This document shows, in pieces, positions 26,759-33,503 of a DNA stretch of 33,503 nucleotides; within the stretch, counting starts at the first letter, position 1; each line of letters opens with the position of its first letter. This stretch comes from Subtercola sp. (lineage in GTDB: Bacteria; Actinomycetota; Actinomycetes; Actinomycetales; Microbacteriaceae). The position numbers and the translations under genes are program-made. The stretch covers positions 1-33,503 of the forward strand of contig JAODBB010000037.1 of assembly GCA_025463745.1 (NCBI GenBank). Reading direction: 5' to 3'. The notes beneath the pieces were generated by a model that made no database searches, was not told the DNA's origin, and saw nothing but the letters and a program-made list of their open reading frames with translations.

Positions 26759-27451
26759 TCAGAAGCCGAAGTCGCCACCGCCGCCGAAGTCGCCACCCGC
26801 GTCACCGCCGCCGAAGTCACCGCCGAAGTCTGACCCGGCGCCGGACGTGTCGCCGCCATCTGCCAGAACGGTGTCGCCGCCGGCCGAAGCACCACCGGAA
26901 CCGTCGCCCCCAGAGCCATCACCCGACGTGTCGCCGGCTGTATCCGCTGGCTGATCGCCCGCAGCGGCATCCGCACCGACCGAGTCGGGGATGAACGCCT
27001 GCGCGATGCTCGAACCGATGACGTACCCGGCTACGGAGCCGAGCAGTGAGCTCGCGAATACACCGCCGAAGCCGATACCGCCGCCAGCGCCCCCGCCGCC
27101 CGAGAACGACTTCTCGAGCACGCCAGGCTGGCGTATCTCAGAGCGGGTCGCCGAGCGGGCGAGCGCATTCGGCGAGGCATCGGCGGGGGCGTCACCGGCC
27201 GGAGCGTTCGCGGTGAGCTCGGAGAAGATCAGGTCGCGTTGCTGCGGGGTGAGCTTCGCGAACGCTTCACGGTGCACCTCTTCGACCGTTTCGGGCGGAG
27301 CGGTGCGCAAGAGATAGCGGTACCGTTCGACTGCGATCTCATCGGGTGATGCGGGAGAGGGCTTCGCTGCCGATCGAGCCGTCGGGGCCGATGCTGGGGG
27401 AGTCGGAGGGCCGGCCTGTTCGCGGCCGAACAACCGGTCAAAAAATCCCAT
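26759..27451 (-). CDS. Gly-rich actinobacterial protein with glycine-zipper segment
   Basis: This 230-residue protein has three parts. Residues about 1-40 are a Pro/Ala-rich linker after MGFFDRLFGRE. Residues about 37-110 form a helical domain (VERYRYLLRTAPPETVEEVH; FAKLTPQQRDLIFSELTA; ALARSATRSEIRQPGVLEKS). Residues about 125-155 form a hydrophobic glycine zipper (GGVFASSLLGSVAGYVIGSS). The last 70 residues are almost only Gly, Asp, Ser, Ala and Phe, ending in DFGGD-type repeats. I recall similar actinobacterial proteins, some mislabelled as transport ATPases; no ATPase motif is present here. It may associate with membranes through the zipper. Function unknown. Confidence 0.75.
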   Translation of the reverse strand: MGFFDRLFGREQAGPPTPPASAPTARSAAKPSPASPDEIAVERYRYLLRTAPPETVEEVHREAFAKLTPQQRDLIFSELTANAPAGDAPADASPNALARSATRSEIRQPGVLEKSFSGGGGAGGGIGFGGVFASSLLGSVAGYVIGSSIAQAFIPDSVGADAAAGDQPADTAGDTSGDGSGGDGSGGASAGGDTVLADGGDTSGAGSDFGGDFGGGDAGGDFGGGGDFGF

Positions 27452-27592
27452 GATGCTTCTCCTTCGCTGCGTGTGCGAAAAACCTATTGCACGAGGTCTG
27501 AAGCTGCCTGAGAGAAATCATAGAAACACTCCCAGCAAAGAGGCTGCCACGCAATATGCTGGGCGGCATCCACCCGCATCGAAGGGAACCAC

Positions 27593-27973
27593 ATGGCAGC
27601 AACAAGGCCCGGCGCCGTCACATTTGTGGCCGTGCTGGTGTACATCAACGGTATTCTCGATCTCGTCTTCGGGGTGCTCGCCCTCGTTGCGGTGTTCGCG
27701 GCGAACAGCACCTCCTCGGCTCTGGTCGGTGTGAATGCGATCGTGCTCATCGTGCTCGGAATCATCACGATCATCGTGGCGCGCGGCCTGCTGCAGGGCA
27801 GCAATACCTCGCGAACCATCGTGCTGATCCTCGAGGTGATCTCGCTGATCTCCGGCATCTTCACGCTCTTCTCGGGGCAGTTCGGTTCGGGGCTCGTCAC
27901 GATCATCTGGGCGCTCGTGGTGATCGGCATCCTGTCGACCCGGCGCGCGATCGACTTCTTTCGCGCGGCCTGA
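27593..27973 (+). CDS. Small four-helix membrane protein
   Basis: This 126-residue protein has four hydrophobic helices: FVAVLVYINGILDLVFGVLA, NAIVLIVLGIITIIVARGLL, TIVLILEVISLISGIFTLF and LVTIIWALVVIGILSTRR. GAAGGGAA lies 7 nt before the ATG at 27593. It resembles the actinobacterial DUF7144-like membrane proteins as I recall them; no enzymatic motif is visible. It diverges from the glycine-rich gene across 141 bp. Function is unknown. Confidence 0.75.
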   Translation: MAATRPGAVTFVAVLVYINGILDLVFGVLALVAVFAANSTSSALVGVNAIVLIVLGIITIIVARGLLQGSNTSRTIVLILEVISLISGIFTLFSGQFGSGLVTIIWALVVIGILSTRRAIDFFRAA

Positions 27974-28005
27974 GCTCGAGGCCGAGGCGCGCAGGCAACC
28001 GCAGG

Positions 28006-28056
28006 CTCGCAGACACCCGCAGCTCACAGACACCCGCAGTTCACAGACGCCCGGAG
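28006..28056 (+). repeat. Short tandem repeat, 3 x 17 bp
   Basis: Three consecutive 17-bp units (28006-28022, 28023-28039, 28040-28056) share the core CAGACACCCGCAG, with one base changed in copy 2 and four in copy 3. The array fills half of the 124-bp gap between the membrane-protein gene and the metallopeptidase gene. Copy number may vary between strains. Confidence 0.8.
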
Positions 28057-28097
28057 CCGCACAGCCAACCGAGCCGCCCAGCCAATAGGGTGTGACC

Positions 28098-29138
28098 GTG
28101 CGGAATTTCAGCTGCGACAACTGCGGCGCCCTCGTGTTCTTCGAAGACTTCACCTGCAGCAACTGCGACCAGACCCTGGGGTTCCGGCCCGACCTGCTCG
28201 ACATGGCCGTCGTGCGCGACGGGGCATCCCAGTCGCAGCACGGCCGATGGCTGCTGTGCATCAATCGCTCGTGGTTGTGCAATTGGCTGGTTCACGAAGA
28301 CGCCGGCAGCGGTGAGTGCGACTCGTGCCGCATCACGCGTGAGCAGCCGGCGACCAACGACACGATTGCGTTGGAGCAGCTCGCGAAGGCCGGGTTTGCG
28401 AAGAGGCGCCTGCTGTTCCAGCTCTACGAGTTACGGCTGCCGGTCATCCCGTTCTACGAGGTTGCGACCCATGGCCTCGCGTTCGACCTGCTGTCGTCGG
28501 CGACGGGCGAGCGCGTCGTCACGGGGCATCTGAACGGCGTGATCACACTCGACCTCGAGGAGGTCAACGATCCATATCGCGAGGGCCTGAGGGTGGCGCT
28601 GAACGAGCCTTACCGTACGATGCTCGGCCACTTCCGCCACGAGATCGGCCATTACTACTGGCAGCTCATCGTAGGCGACACCCCGCGCATCGACAGCTTT
28701 CGCGCCCTGTTCGGTGATGAACAGGCCAGTTATCAAGACGCTATCCGTCGCCACTACAGCCAGGGCGCGCCAGGCGGCTGGCAGACGAACTACATCAGCG
28801 AGTACGCGACCATGCACCCGTGGGAAGACTTCGCCGAGTGCTTCGCCCACTACCTGCACATGCGCGACACCTTGCAGACTGCCGCCGCGACGGGCCTCGA
28901 AGTCGATGCCGCCGACACGCATCGCGAACTGGGCGATGGACTTTACCAGCCCCGCCTCGACTACACGACCGCCGAATTCGACGCTGTGCTGCAGACCTGG
29001 AACGTCTTCACCGTCGCCTTCAACGAGATCAACCGCTCGATGGGCATGCGCGACATCTACCCGTTCACCCTGTCTGCCGCTGTTGTCACGAAGTTGGCGT
29101 GGGTTCACCAGCTGGTTCTGGATGCCCGGCTGCCGTAA
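28098..29138 (+). CDS. Zinc-ribbon putative zinc metallopeptidase
   Basis: This 346-residue protein starts with a zinc ribbon (FSCDNCGALVF, FTCSNCDQTL) and a second Cys set further on (WLCNWLVHED, GECDSC). The main domain carries the metallopeptidase motif RHEIGHYYW near residue 181, with the third ligand probably in YATMHPWEDFAECFAHYLHM near residue 240. This is the plan of the putative zinc-binding peptidase family (Peptidase_Mx). GTG 28098 is preferred over GTG 28092 because AGGG (28087-28090) is 7 nt upstream of it. No signal peptide is present, so it is cytoplasmic. The substrate is unknown. It is convergent with glutaminase. Confidence 0.88.
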   Translation: MRNFSCDNCGALVFFEDFTCSNCDQTLGFRPDLLDMAVVRDGASQSQHGRWLLCINRSWLCNWLVHEDAGSGECDSCRITREQPATNDTIALEQLAKAGFAKRRLLFQLYELRLPVIPFYEVATHGLAFDLLSSATGERVVTGHLNGVITLDLEEVNDPYREGLRVALNEPYRTMLGHFRHEIGHYYWQLIVGDTPRIDSFRALFGDEQASYQDAIRRHYSQGAPGGWQTNYISEYATMHPWEDFAECFAHYLHMRDTLQTAAATGLEVDAADTHRELGDGLYQPRLDYTTAEFDAVLQTWNVFTVAFNEINRSMGMRDIYPFTLSAAVVTKLAWVHQLVLDARLP

Positions 29139-29171
29139 CTCCGGCTGAATCGATGTGCCTGATACGCGTGG

Positions 29172-30191
29172 CTACTCAACCAGCGCCGACATCACCGGTG
29201 CCGACGCGAACAGGTTCAGCCCGAGCAGATCCGAGAGGAACTTCGACGCGAGCTGGCCGCGCACACTGTTTCCGGCCGCGTCGAGCGGGGGAGAGTAGGT
29301 GGCAACGCCGCCCTTGCCGGGGGCGATGGTGATGATGCCCCCGCTCACACCACTCTTGCCGGGCAGGCCGATGTCGTACATCCACTCGCCCGACTGCTCG
29401 TAGAGACCCGCCGTCGCCAGCACGGCGAGAACCCGTTTGCACGTGTCGGCGCTCACGACCCGCTCGCCCGTCAGGGGGTTCACACCGCCGTCGGCGAGGG
29501 TCGCGCCCATCACCGCGAGATCGGTGACGTTCACGTTGATCGAGCACTGTTTCGTGTACACATCGGTCGCTTCGAACGGGTCGAAGTACATGCGACCGTA
29601 ACTTTCGAGCAGCCGGGCGATGCCCTGATTGTGCATGTTGTTCGCCGCCTCTGAGGCGTACACCGCGGGGTCGATGGCCAGCGGGCGGCCGGCGAATTTC
29701 GAGAGCCCGCCGAGCACGTTCTGCCACTTCTCGTCGGCCGAGTCGCCTGGCACGAGGCTTGTGGTGGCGATGGCACCCGCATTGACCAGCGGATTCATGG
29801 TGCGGTCTGCGTTCAGCTCGATGGCCATCACCGAGTTGAACGGCAGCCCGGTGTTATTGACACCAATGCGTTTTCTGGCCTCGTCGAAGCCCAGCGCTTC
29901 GCAGACGAGTGCGAAGACGAACGGCTTCGAAACGCTCTGGATCGAGAACTCGACGGCGGAGTCTCCGACGGAGAACGAGCGCCCCCGCACGCCCATCACG
30001 GCGAGCCCGAACAGGTCGGGAGAGGCGTCCGCTAGCGCGGGAATGTAGTCGGCGACCTGGCCCGTCGTTACGCTGCCATAGCGCTCGTGCGCTTCGATCA
30101 GCAGCTCCCGCACCCGCTCGCCTGACGGCAGTTCGCCCGTCGAGATGACAGGGATGTGGTCGCGCTCATCGTCACTCAAATCAGCATGCAC
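29172..30191 (-). CDS. glsA: Glutaminase A
   Basis: Glutaminase hydrolyses L-glutamine to glutamate and ammonia. The 339-residue protein is a serine-dependent beta-lactamase-fold glutaminase: the catalytic pair is S86 and K89 in FSIQSVSKPF, followed by GLPFNSVMAIELN, MNPLVNAGAIATTS, ARLLESYGRMYFDP, and the C-terminal LPGKSGVSGGIITIAPGKGG. A GTG at 30191 is the start, with a weak AGG about 9 nt upstream. It follows the permease remnant after 18 bp and may use a promoter inside that remnant. With amtB it is the second gene of ammonium metabolism in the window, although 13 kb away. Confidence 0.95.
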   Translation of the reverse strand: MHADLSDDERDHIPVISTGELPSGERVRELLIEAHERYGSVTTGQVADYIPALADASPDLFGLAVMGVRGRSFSVGDSAVEFSIQSVSKPFVFALVCEALGFDEARKRIGVNNTGLPFNSVMAIELNADRTMNPLVNAGAIATTSLVPGDSADEKWQNVLGGLSKFAGRPLAIDPAVYASEAANNMHNQGIARLLESYGRMYFDPFEATDVYTKQCSINVNVTDLAVMGATLADGGVNPLTGERVVSADTCKRVLAVLATAGLYEQSGEWMYDIGLPGKSGVSGGIITIAPGKGGVATYSPPLDAAGNSVRGQLASKFLSDLLGLNLFASAPVMSALVE

Positions 30192-30209
30192 GGCGTCAGC
30201 CTAGCTGCC

Positions 30210-30581
30210 CTATTCGTAACCCAGGGCGTCGATCGGGTTCTGTCTCGCGGCGCGCCTCGCGGGCAACGTTCCGGCCAGGAACGCGATGAGCATCACCAGG
30301 AGGATGATCACCAGGATCGACACCGGTGAGAACTCGAGCAGATGCAGCCCCGGCAGGCCCGACAGCAATCGTCTCGACAGCACCTGACTGATCACCGAGC
30401 CGATGACGATGGCCACGCCCGCGCCGATCGCGCTGCCCAGAAACCCGATGAACACCGCTTCGGTGCTGAACAGGGCGTACACCTTTCGCCCGCTCATGCC
30501 CATCGCTTTCATCAGGCCGATTTCGCGGGTGCGCTCCTGAACGCTCATCAGCAGCGAGGCGCATGCTCCGCAACTCGTCAT
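30210..30581 (-). pseudogene. 3' remnant of FtsX/MacB-type ABC transporter permease
   Basis: The 123-residue frame matches only the C-terminal FtsX domain of MacB-like permeases: LLMSVQERTREIGLMKAMGM, then membrane helix VFIGFLGSAIGAGVAIVIGS, a loop, helix PVSILVIILLVMLIAFLAGT and the typical ending LPARRAARQNPIDALGYE. The family needs an N-terminal helix and a 200-300-residue periplasmic domain, which are missing. Upstream the frame is closed by TAG near 30590, and homology seems to break near 30560. No ATPase partner is present nearby. The 208 bp upstream hold a heptamer tandem repeat and repeat copy B. Deletion is the simplest reading; a short functional protein is unlikely. Confidence 0.85.
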
Positions 30582-30605
30582 CGTCGCCTACGAGACGAGA
30601 CTCAT

Positions 30606-30626
30606 CGTGCCGCGTGCCGCGTGCCG
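30606..30626 (+). repeat. Tandem heptamer CGTGCCG x 3
   Basis: Three exact copies of CGTGCCG lie just beyond the broken end of the permease remnant. A hairpin GCGCTGA (30628-30634) / TCAGCGC (30650-30656) follows, with a central GCGTCTGCTC that recalls the arm of the interspersed repeat; this may be a degenerate fourth copy in the opposite orientation. Confidence 0.6.
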
Positions 30627-30703
30627 GGCGCTGACGCGTCTGCTCTGACTCAGCGCGCCGATGCCGCTCCTCCTCCAGCTCGGCTCGCCCTCCCCGCACC
30701 CCA

Positions 30704-30771
30704 CATTCGGCGGAGCAGACGCGATCCTCCCCTCCTGTGGCGGCACGTCCGCCCGGCTCCGTCCGAAGTCG
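30704..30771 (-). repeat. Interspersed hairpin repeat, copy B
   Basis: Arms TTCGGCGGAGC (from 30706) and GCTCCG-T-CCGAA pair with a single bulged base. In orientation and in most positions it matches copy A, including the middle CTCC-CCT-TGT segment, but the core has diverged. It begins 19 bp beyond the stop of the pyrimidine-reductase-family gene, a position suited to a terminator or 3' mRNA stabiliser. Confidence 0.7.
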
Positions 30772-30789
30772 ACTCCGCGACAAGGGGAG

Positions 30790-31566
30790 TCAGCGCGGCG
30801 CGGAGCGCGAGTATTTCGTGAGCAGCATGCTGCCCGCGAGCAGCACGTGGTCAAGGAGCATGGGTTGCAGGTCGATCGTGCCGCCGACCGAGCTCACGAT
30901 GCGCGGGCCGGCCCCGCCTTCCAGCGCCGGGCTGATCGTGAGGCTCAATTCGTCCAGCACGTCGACGGCCACCAGTGAACCGAGCAGCGACGGGCCACCC
31001 TCGCAGTGCACCTGCAGCAGCCCCCGTGCGGTCAGCGCTGCAAGCAGTTGCGCCGGCTCGACCCACGTTTCGCCGCAGTCGATCACGTCGGCGACCTCGC
31101 TCAGCGCACGCCGACGGCTCGCGCCGGCCGATGCCACGGTCAGTACGATCGGCCGAACGGGTGCCTGGGCGAAGACGCCTGATGCCGGGTCGAGGTTGAG
31201 GCTGGCCGACACGATGGCGAAGGTCGGATGCTCGGCGAACCCGTTCGCGACCCGCCAGGCCGCGGCATCCGGAGCCAGGCGCATCGCACCATAACCTTCT
31301 GCGCGCACCGTGCCGGCCCCGACCAGCACCACATCGCAGACCTGGCGCTGCAGGTCGAAGACGCGTTTGTCGGCGGGAGCGCCGAGCCGCCCCGAGAGGC
31401 CGCCCGCGGTCGCTGAACCGTCGATCGAGTTGATGAAGTTCGCTCGCACGCGCGGCACCGAACGGTCGGCAGCCGAATACAGGGCGAGGAGGTCGGCGTC
31501 GGTGAGGGCATCCGGTGCCTCGGGCGACCTGGCGGGGAAAAGTTGGCGGATGAGGTCTTGGGTCAC
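30790..31566 (-). CDS. Pyrimidine reductase family protein (RibD_C domain)
   Basis: This 258-residue protein contains a RibD C-terminal reductase domain without the deaminase half. Motifs are RANFINSIDGSATAGGLSG (41-59), VLVGAGTVRAEGYG (about 80-93) and LQVHCEGGPSLLGSL near 188, which are the substrate- and NADPH-binding parts of RibD-type reductases. Bifunctional RibD has an N-terminal deaminase of about 150 residues, absent here, so this is a stand-alone reductase whose substrate in riboflavin synthesis is plausible but not proven. A GTG at 31566 has CAGGAG 6 nt upstream. It follows folP by 139 bp on the same strand; that gap contains repeat copy A. Confidence 0.88.
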   Translation of the reverse strand: MTQDLIRQLFPARSPEAPDALTDADLLALYSAADRSVPRVRANFINSIDGSATAGGLSGRLGAPADKRVFDLQRQVCDVVLVGAGTVRAEGYGAMRLAPDAAAWRVANGFAEHPTFAIVSASLNLDPASGVFAQAPVRPIVLTVASAGASRRRALSEVADVIDCGETWVEPAQLLAALTARGLLQVHCEGGPSLLGSLVAVDVLDELSLTISPALEGGAGPRIVSSVGGTIDLQPMLLDHVLLAGSMLLTKYSRSAPR

Positions 31567-31598
31567 GGTCGACTCCTGCCGATTCGGTTCATCGTTGT

Positions 31599-31670
31599 CG
31601 ACTTTCGTCGGAGCCGGCGCGATGCTCCACCCCTATTGTCGTCGCATCGGCTCTGCTCCGACCGAAGTCG
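31599..31670 (-). repeat. Interspersed hairpin repeat, copy A
   Basis: Outer arms GACTTTCGTCGGAGC (31600-31614) and GCTCCGACCGAAGTC (31655-31669) pair at 13 of 15 positions. An inner stem CGATGC/GCATCG (31620-31625, 31644-31649) encloses CCCCTATTG, the reverse complement of the AATAGGGG loop in copy C. The element lies 36 bp beyond the folP stop and 33 bp before the start of the reductase gene. Confidence 0.8.
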
Positions 31671-31705
31671 CGCAGCTCTACCCGGCCGCTCAGCCGCTCT
31701 ACCGC

Positions 31706-32614
31706 TCACCCGAGGTTGTGCGTCTCGTACACCGGCTCACGCCAGCCCAGTATCGACTCGACCATGCGCATCGCGTCGACCGCCGCCGCGACGTCGTGCA
31801 TCCGCACGATTCGGGCGCCGAGCAGCACGCTGACGGTCGCCGCGGCCAGCGAACCCGCCAGCCGATCGGCTTTGTCGCGGCCCAGAGACTCGCCCACGAA
31901 GTCTTTGTTCGACACCGCCGCCAGCGCCGGAAAGCCGAGCGCGGCGATCTCATCGAACCGCCTGGTCAGCTCGAGCGTCTGCCGCGTGTTCTTGTTGAGG
32001 TCGTGCCCCGGGTCGAGAATGATGCGTTCGTCGGGGATGCCCCGCGAGCGCGCCAGCTCGATCCGCGAGCGGAGAAAATCGCTGATCTCGCCCGCGACGT
32101 CGCCGTACTGCGGCCGCGGGTACGCCTGCCGGGGCTGCGCCAGGCTGTGCGTGATGACGAGGGTCGCCGCGCTGTCGGCCACCACGTCGGCCAGCCGCGG
32201 GTCGTGGATGCCCGTGGTGTCGTTGATCACCGAAGCCCCCGCCGCGATCGCCGCCGCCGCGACTTCGGGGCGAAAGGTGTCGACCGAAATGACGACGTCT
32301 GACTCCGCGGTCAGCCCCTCGATCACCGGAATCACCCGATCGAGCTCTTCGGCGAGCGGCACCTCCGGCCCCGGCGCGAAGGGCGCGCCGCCGATGTCGA
32401 CCCAGTCGGCCCCGTCACGCGCCGCCTGCACCGCTGCGGCCACAGCCCGGTCGAGCGCGAACGTGCTGCCCTGATCGAAGAACGAATCGGGCGTGCGGTT
32501 GACGATGGCCATCACTGCGATCTGCCGCGAGAAGTCGAACGTGTGGCCACCGATGCTGCGCACCGGTACTCCAATCGGCGGCAGCACGATACCCAGCGGA
32601 AGATCTGCCTGCAC
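31706..32614 (-). CDS. Dihydropteroate synthase homologue, FolP2-like
   Basis: This 302-residue TIM-barrel protein belongs to the pterin-binding DHPS family. DHPS joins p-aminobenzoate to the pterin pyrophosphate in folate synthesis. Motifs are MAIVNRTPDSFFDQG (about 35-49), GASVINDTTGIHD, ILDPGHDLNKN near 198, AAVSNKDFVGESLGRDK near 235 and RIVRMHDVAAA near 271. Several differ from canonical FolP: NRT rather than NVT, SNK rather than SRK, and DPGHDLNKN rather than DPGxGFxK. They resemble mycobacterial FolP2, whose DHPS activity is doubtful. GTG 32614 is chosen, with GGAG 8 nt upstream; the open frame to 32743 would overlap the thrS start. No other folate genes are nearby. Confidence 0.85.
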   Translation of the reverse strand: MQADLPLGIVLPPIGVPVRSIGGHTFDFSRQIAVMAIVNRTPDSFFDQGSTFALDRAVAAAVQAARDGADWVDIGGAPFAPGPEVPLAEELDRVIPVIEGLTAESDVVISVDTFRPEVAAAAIAAGASVINDTTGIHDPRLADVVADSAATLVITHSLAQPRQAYPRPQYGDVAGEISDFLRSRIELARSRGIPDERIILDPGHDLNKNTRQTLELTRRFDEIAALGFPALAAVSNKDFVGESLGRDKADRLAGSLAAATVSVLLGARIVRMHDVAAAVDAMRMVESILGWREPVYETHNLG

Positions 32615-32629
32615 CGGTACAACTCCATT

Positions 32630-32680
32630 CCCAGCCGTAGAGGCCCTCAGCTTATAGCCCACTAAAGTTGAAGGGCTGGG
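32630..32680. promoter_or_regulatory. Divergent folP-thrS leader with competing hairpins
   Basis: CCCAGCC (32630-32636) pairs with GGCTGGG (32674-32680). Part of that right arm can instead pair locally: AGCCC (32656-32660) with GGGCT (32673-32677), or GCCCT (32643-32647) with AGGGC (32672-32676). These structures exclude each other. The region carries the promoters of both genes. No T-box element is visible. Confidence 0.35.
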
Positions 32681-32710
32681 TACCACAATCGCGCAAGGAG
32701 CACCCGTTAC

Positions 32711-33503
32711 GTGAGTGACATCATCACTGTCGACGCCGATCACACCGGATTCGAACTGTTCACCGATCGAACGATTGTTGCCATGAAGGTCAACGGCGAA
32801 CTGCGTGACCTCGCTGCCACTGCGAAGGCCGGCGACTATGTCGAAGCGGTGCCCATCGACTCACCCGACGGCCTCAACATCTTGCGCCACTCGGCCACTC
32901 ACGTGATGGCCCAGGCCGTGCAGTCGATCAATCCCGAGGCGAAGCTCGGCATCGGGCCGCCCATCACCGACGGGTTCTACTACGACTTCGGTGTGACTGA
33001 GCCGTTCACCCCGGATGACCTGAAGACGCTCGAGAAGGCGATGGAACGCATCATCCGCCAGGGCCAGCGCTTCGTGCGCCGGGTCGTCACCGACGACGAA
33101 GCCCGCGCCGAGCTGGCAGATGAGCCGTACAAGCTCGAACTCATCGGCATCAAGGGCGGCTCCACCGCAGAAGACGAGTCGGTCGAGGTCGGCGGGTCTG
33201 AACTCACCATCTACGACAACGTCGACCCGAAAACCGGCGAAAAAGTCTGGAAAGACCTCTGCCGGGGCCCGCACCTGCCGAACACGCGGATGATCGGCAA
33301 TGGTTTCGCGCTCACCCGCCTCGCGGCGGCGTATTGGCGTGGCTCGGAGAAGAACCCGCAGTTGCAGCGCATCTATGGCACCGCGTGGCCCACCAAAGAC
33401 GAATTGCGTGCCTATCAGGCCCGGCAGGAGGAGGCCGCGAAGCGCGACCACCGCCGGCTCGGCGCCGAACTCGACCTGTTCTCGTTCCCCGACAAGATCG
33501 GCT
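32711..33503 (+). CDS. thrS: Threonine--tRNA ligase, 5' part (runs off window)
   Basis: ThrRS attaches threonine to its tRNA. The 264 visible codons cover the N-terminal TGS domain (about residues 1-60; [20 protein letters not shown]), then the editing/accessory domain beginning at [20 protein letters not shown], with [12 protein letters not shown], and [19 protein letters not shown], which includes the editing-site Cys and His. The catalytic core lies outside the window. The start is GTG 32711, with AAGGAG (32695-32700) 10 nt upstream. It diverges from the FolP2-like gene; the hairpin-rich leader between them is listed separately. Confidence 0.96.
   Translation, partial: MSDIITVDADHTGFELFTDRTIVAMKVNGELRDLAATAKAGDYVEAVPIDSPDGLNILRHSATHVMAQAVQSINPEAKLGIGPPITDGFYYDFGVTEPFTPDDLKTLEKAMERIIRQGQRFVRRVVTDDEARAELADEPYKLELIGIKGGSTAEDESVEVGGSELTIYDNVDPKTGEKVWKDLCRGPHLPNTRMIGNGFALTRLAAAYWRGSEKNPQLQRIYGTAWPTKDELRAYQARQEEAAKRDHRRLGAELDLFSFPDKIG

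Noticed and set aside
26086-26976. 296-codon minus-strand frame spanning the tRNA terminator region and DoxX-like gene
   Set aside because: It overlaps two better genes in another frame and its protein is Arg/Ala/His-rich without any domain.
28006-28056. CRISPR array
   Set aside because: The units are contiguous with no spacers, only three copies exist, and no cas genes are in the window.
32615-32710. T-box leader of thrS
   Set aside because: No AGGGUGG-type core or specifier loop is visible, and actinobacterial T-boxes are mostly found before ileS.

Overview
This window looks like a chromosomal segment of a high-GC actinobacterium, most likely in the family Microbacteriaceae. That placement is an inference from gene content and order (aconitase next to dxs; a fadA-fadB pair, an RNase D/HRDC gene and a DUF3000 gene in a row; divergent zapE and sulfurtransferase/SufE genes), from frequent GTG starts, and from the strong GC bias at third codon positions. 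No species is claimed. Most genes are ordinary housekeeping or central metabolism. I found no phage, insertion sequence, CRISPR array or obvious defence system.

Left part (1-6222): the 3' end of aconitase, a strong terminator, and dxs. Next comes a small accessory patch between dxs and the fatty-acid genes. It holds a frameshifted gene for a small secreted protein, a RibD_C-type reductase on the minus strand, and an intact small secreted protein that may be a distant relative of the broken one. Middle part (6223-19227): a fatty-acid beta-oxidation pair (fadB-like, thiolase), RNase D, DUF3000, a membrane-anchored alpha/beta hydrolase, a sulfurtransferase-SufE operon diverging from zapE, an ammonium transporter preceded by GlnR-like half-sites, a fatty acyl-CoA ligase and a 64-residue charged helical protein.

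Right part (19228-33503): a large GH63-type glucosidase, a small unknown gene, a quinone-oxidoreductase-like MDR enzyme, a GlxA-family regulator divergent from an HD-domain hydrolase, and four tRNA genes (Val-CAC on minus; Gly-GCC, Cys-GCA and Val-GAC on plus). These are followed by three membrane or low-complexity proteins, a zinc-ribbon metallopeptidase, glutaminase, the 3' remnant of an FtsX/MacB-type permease, a pyrimidine-reductase-family gene, a FolP2-like dihydropteroate synthase homologue, and the start of thrS at the right edge.

The most unusual signal is not a gene. A roughly 70-bp imperfect inverted repeat occurs at least three times (4783-4853, 30704-30771, 31599-31670), always in intergenic DNA 19-40 bp beyond the stop codon of a neighbouring minus-strand gene, with paired changes that keep the hairpin. 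Other items worth a second look are the GlnR-like ladder upstream of amtB, a 17-bp palindrome between glxA and the HD gene, the non-canonical DHPS, the decayed genes, and a two-state hairpin region between folP and thrS.
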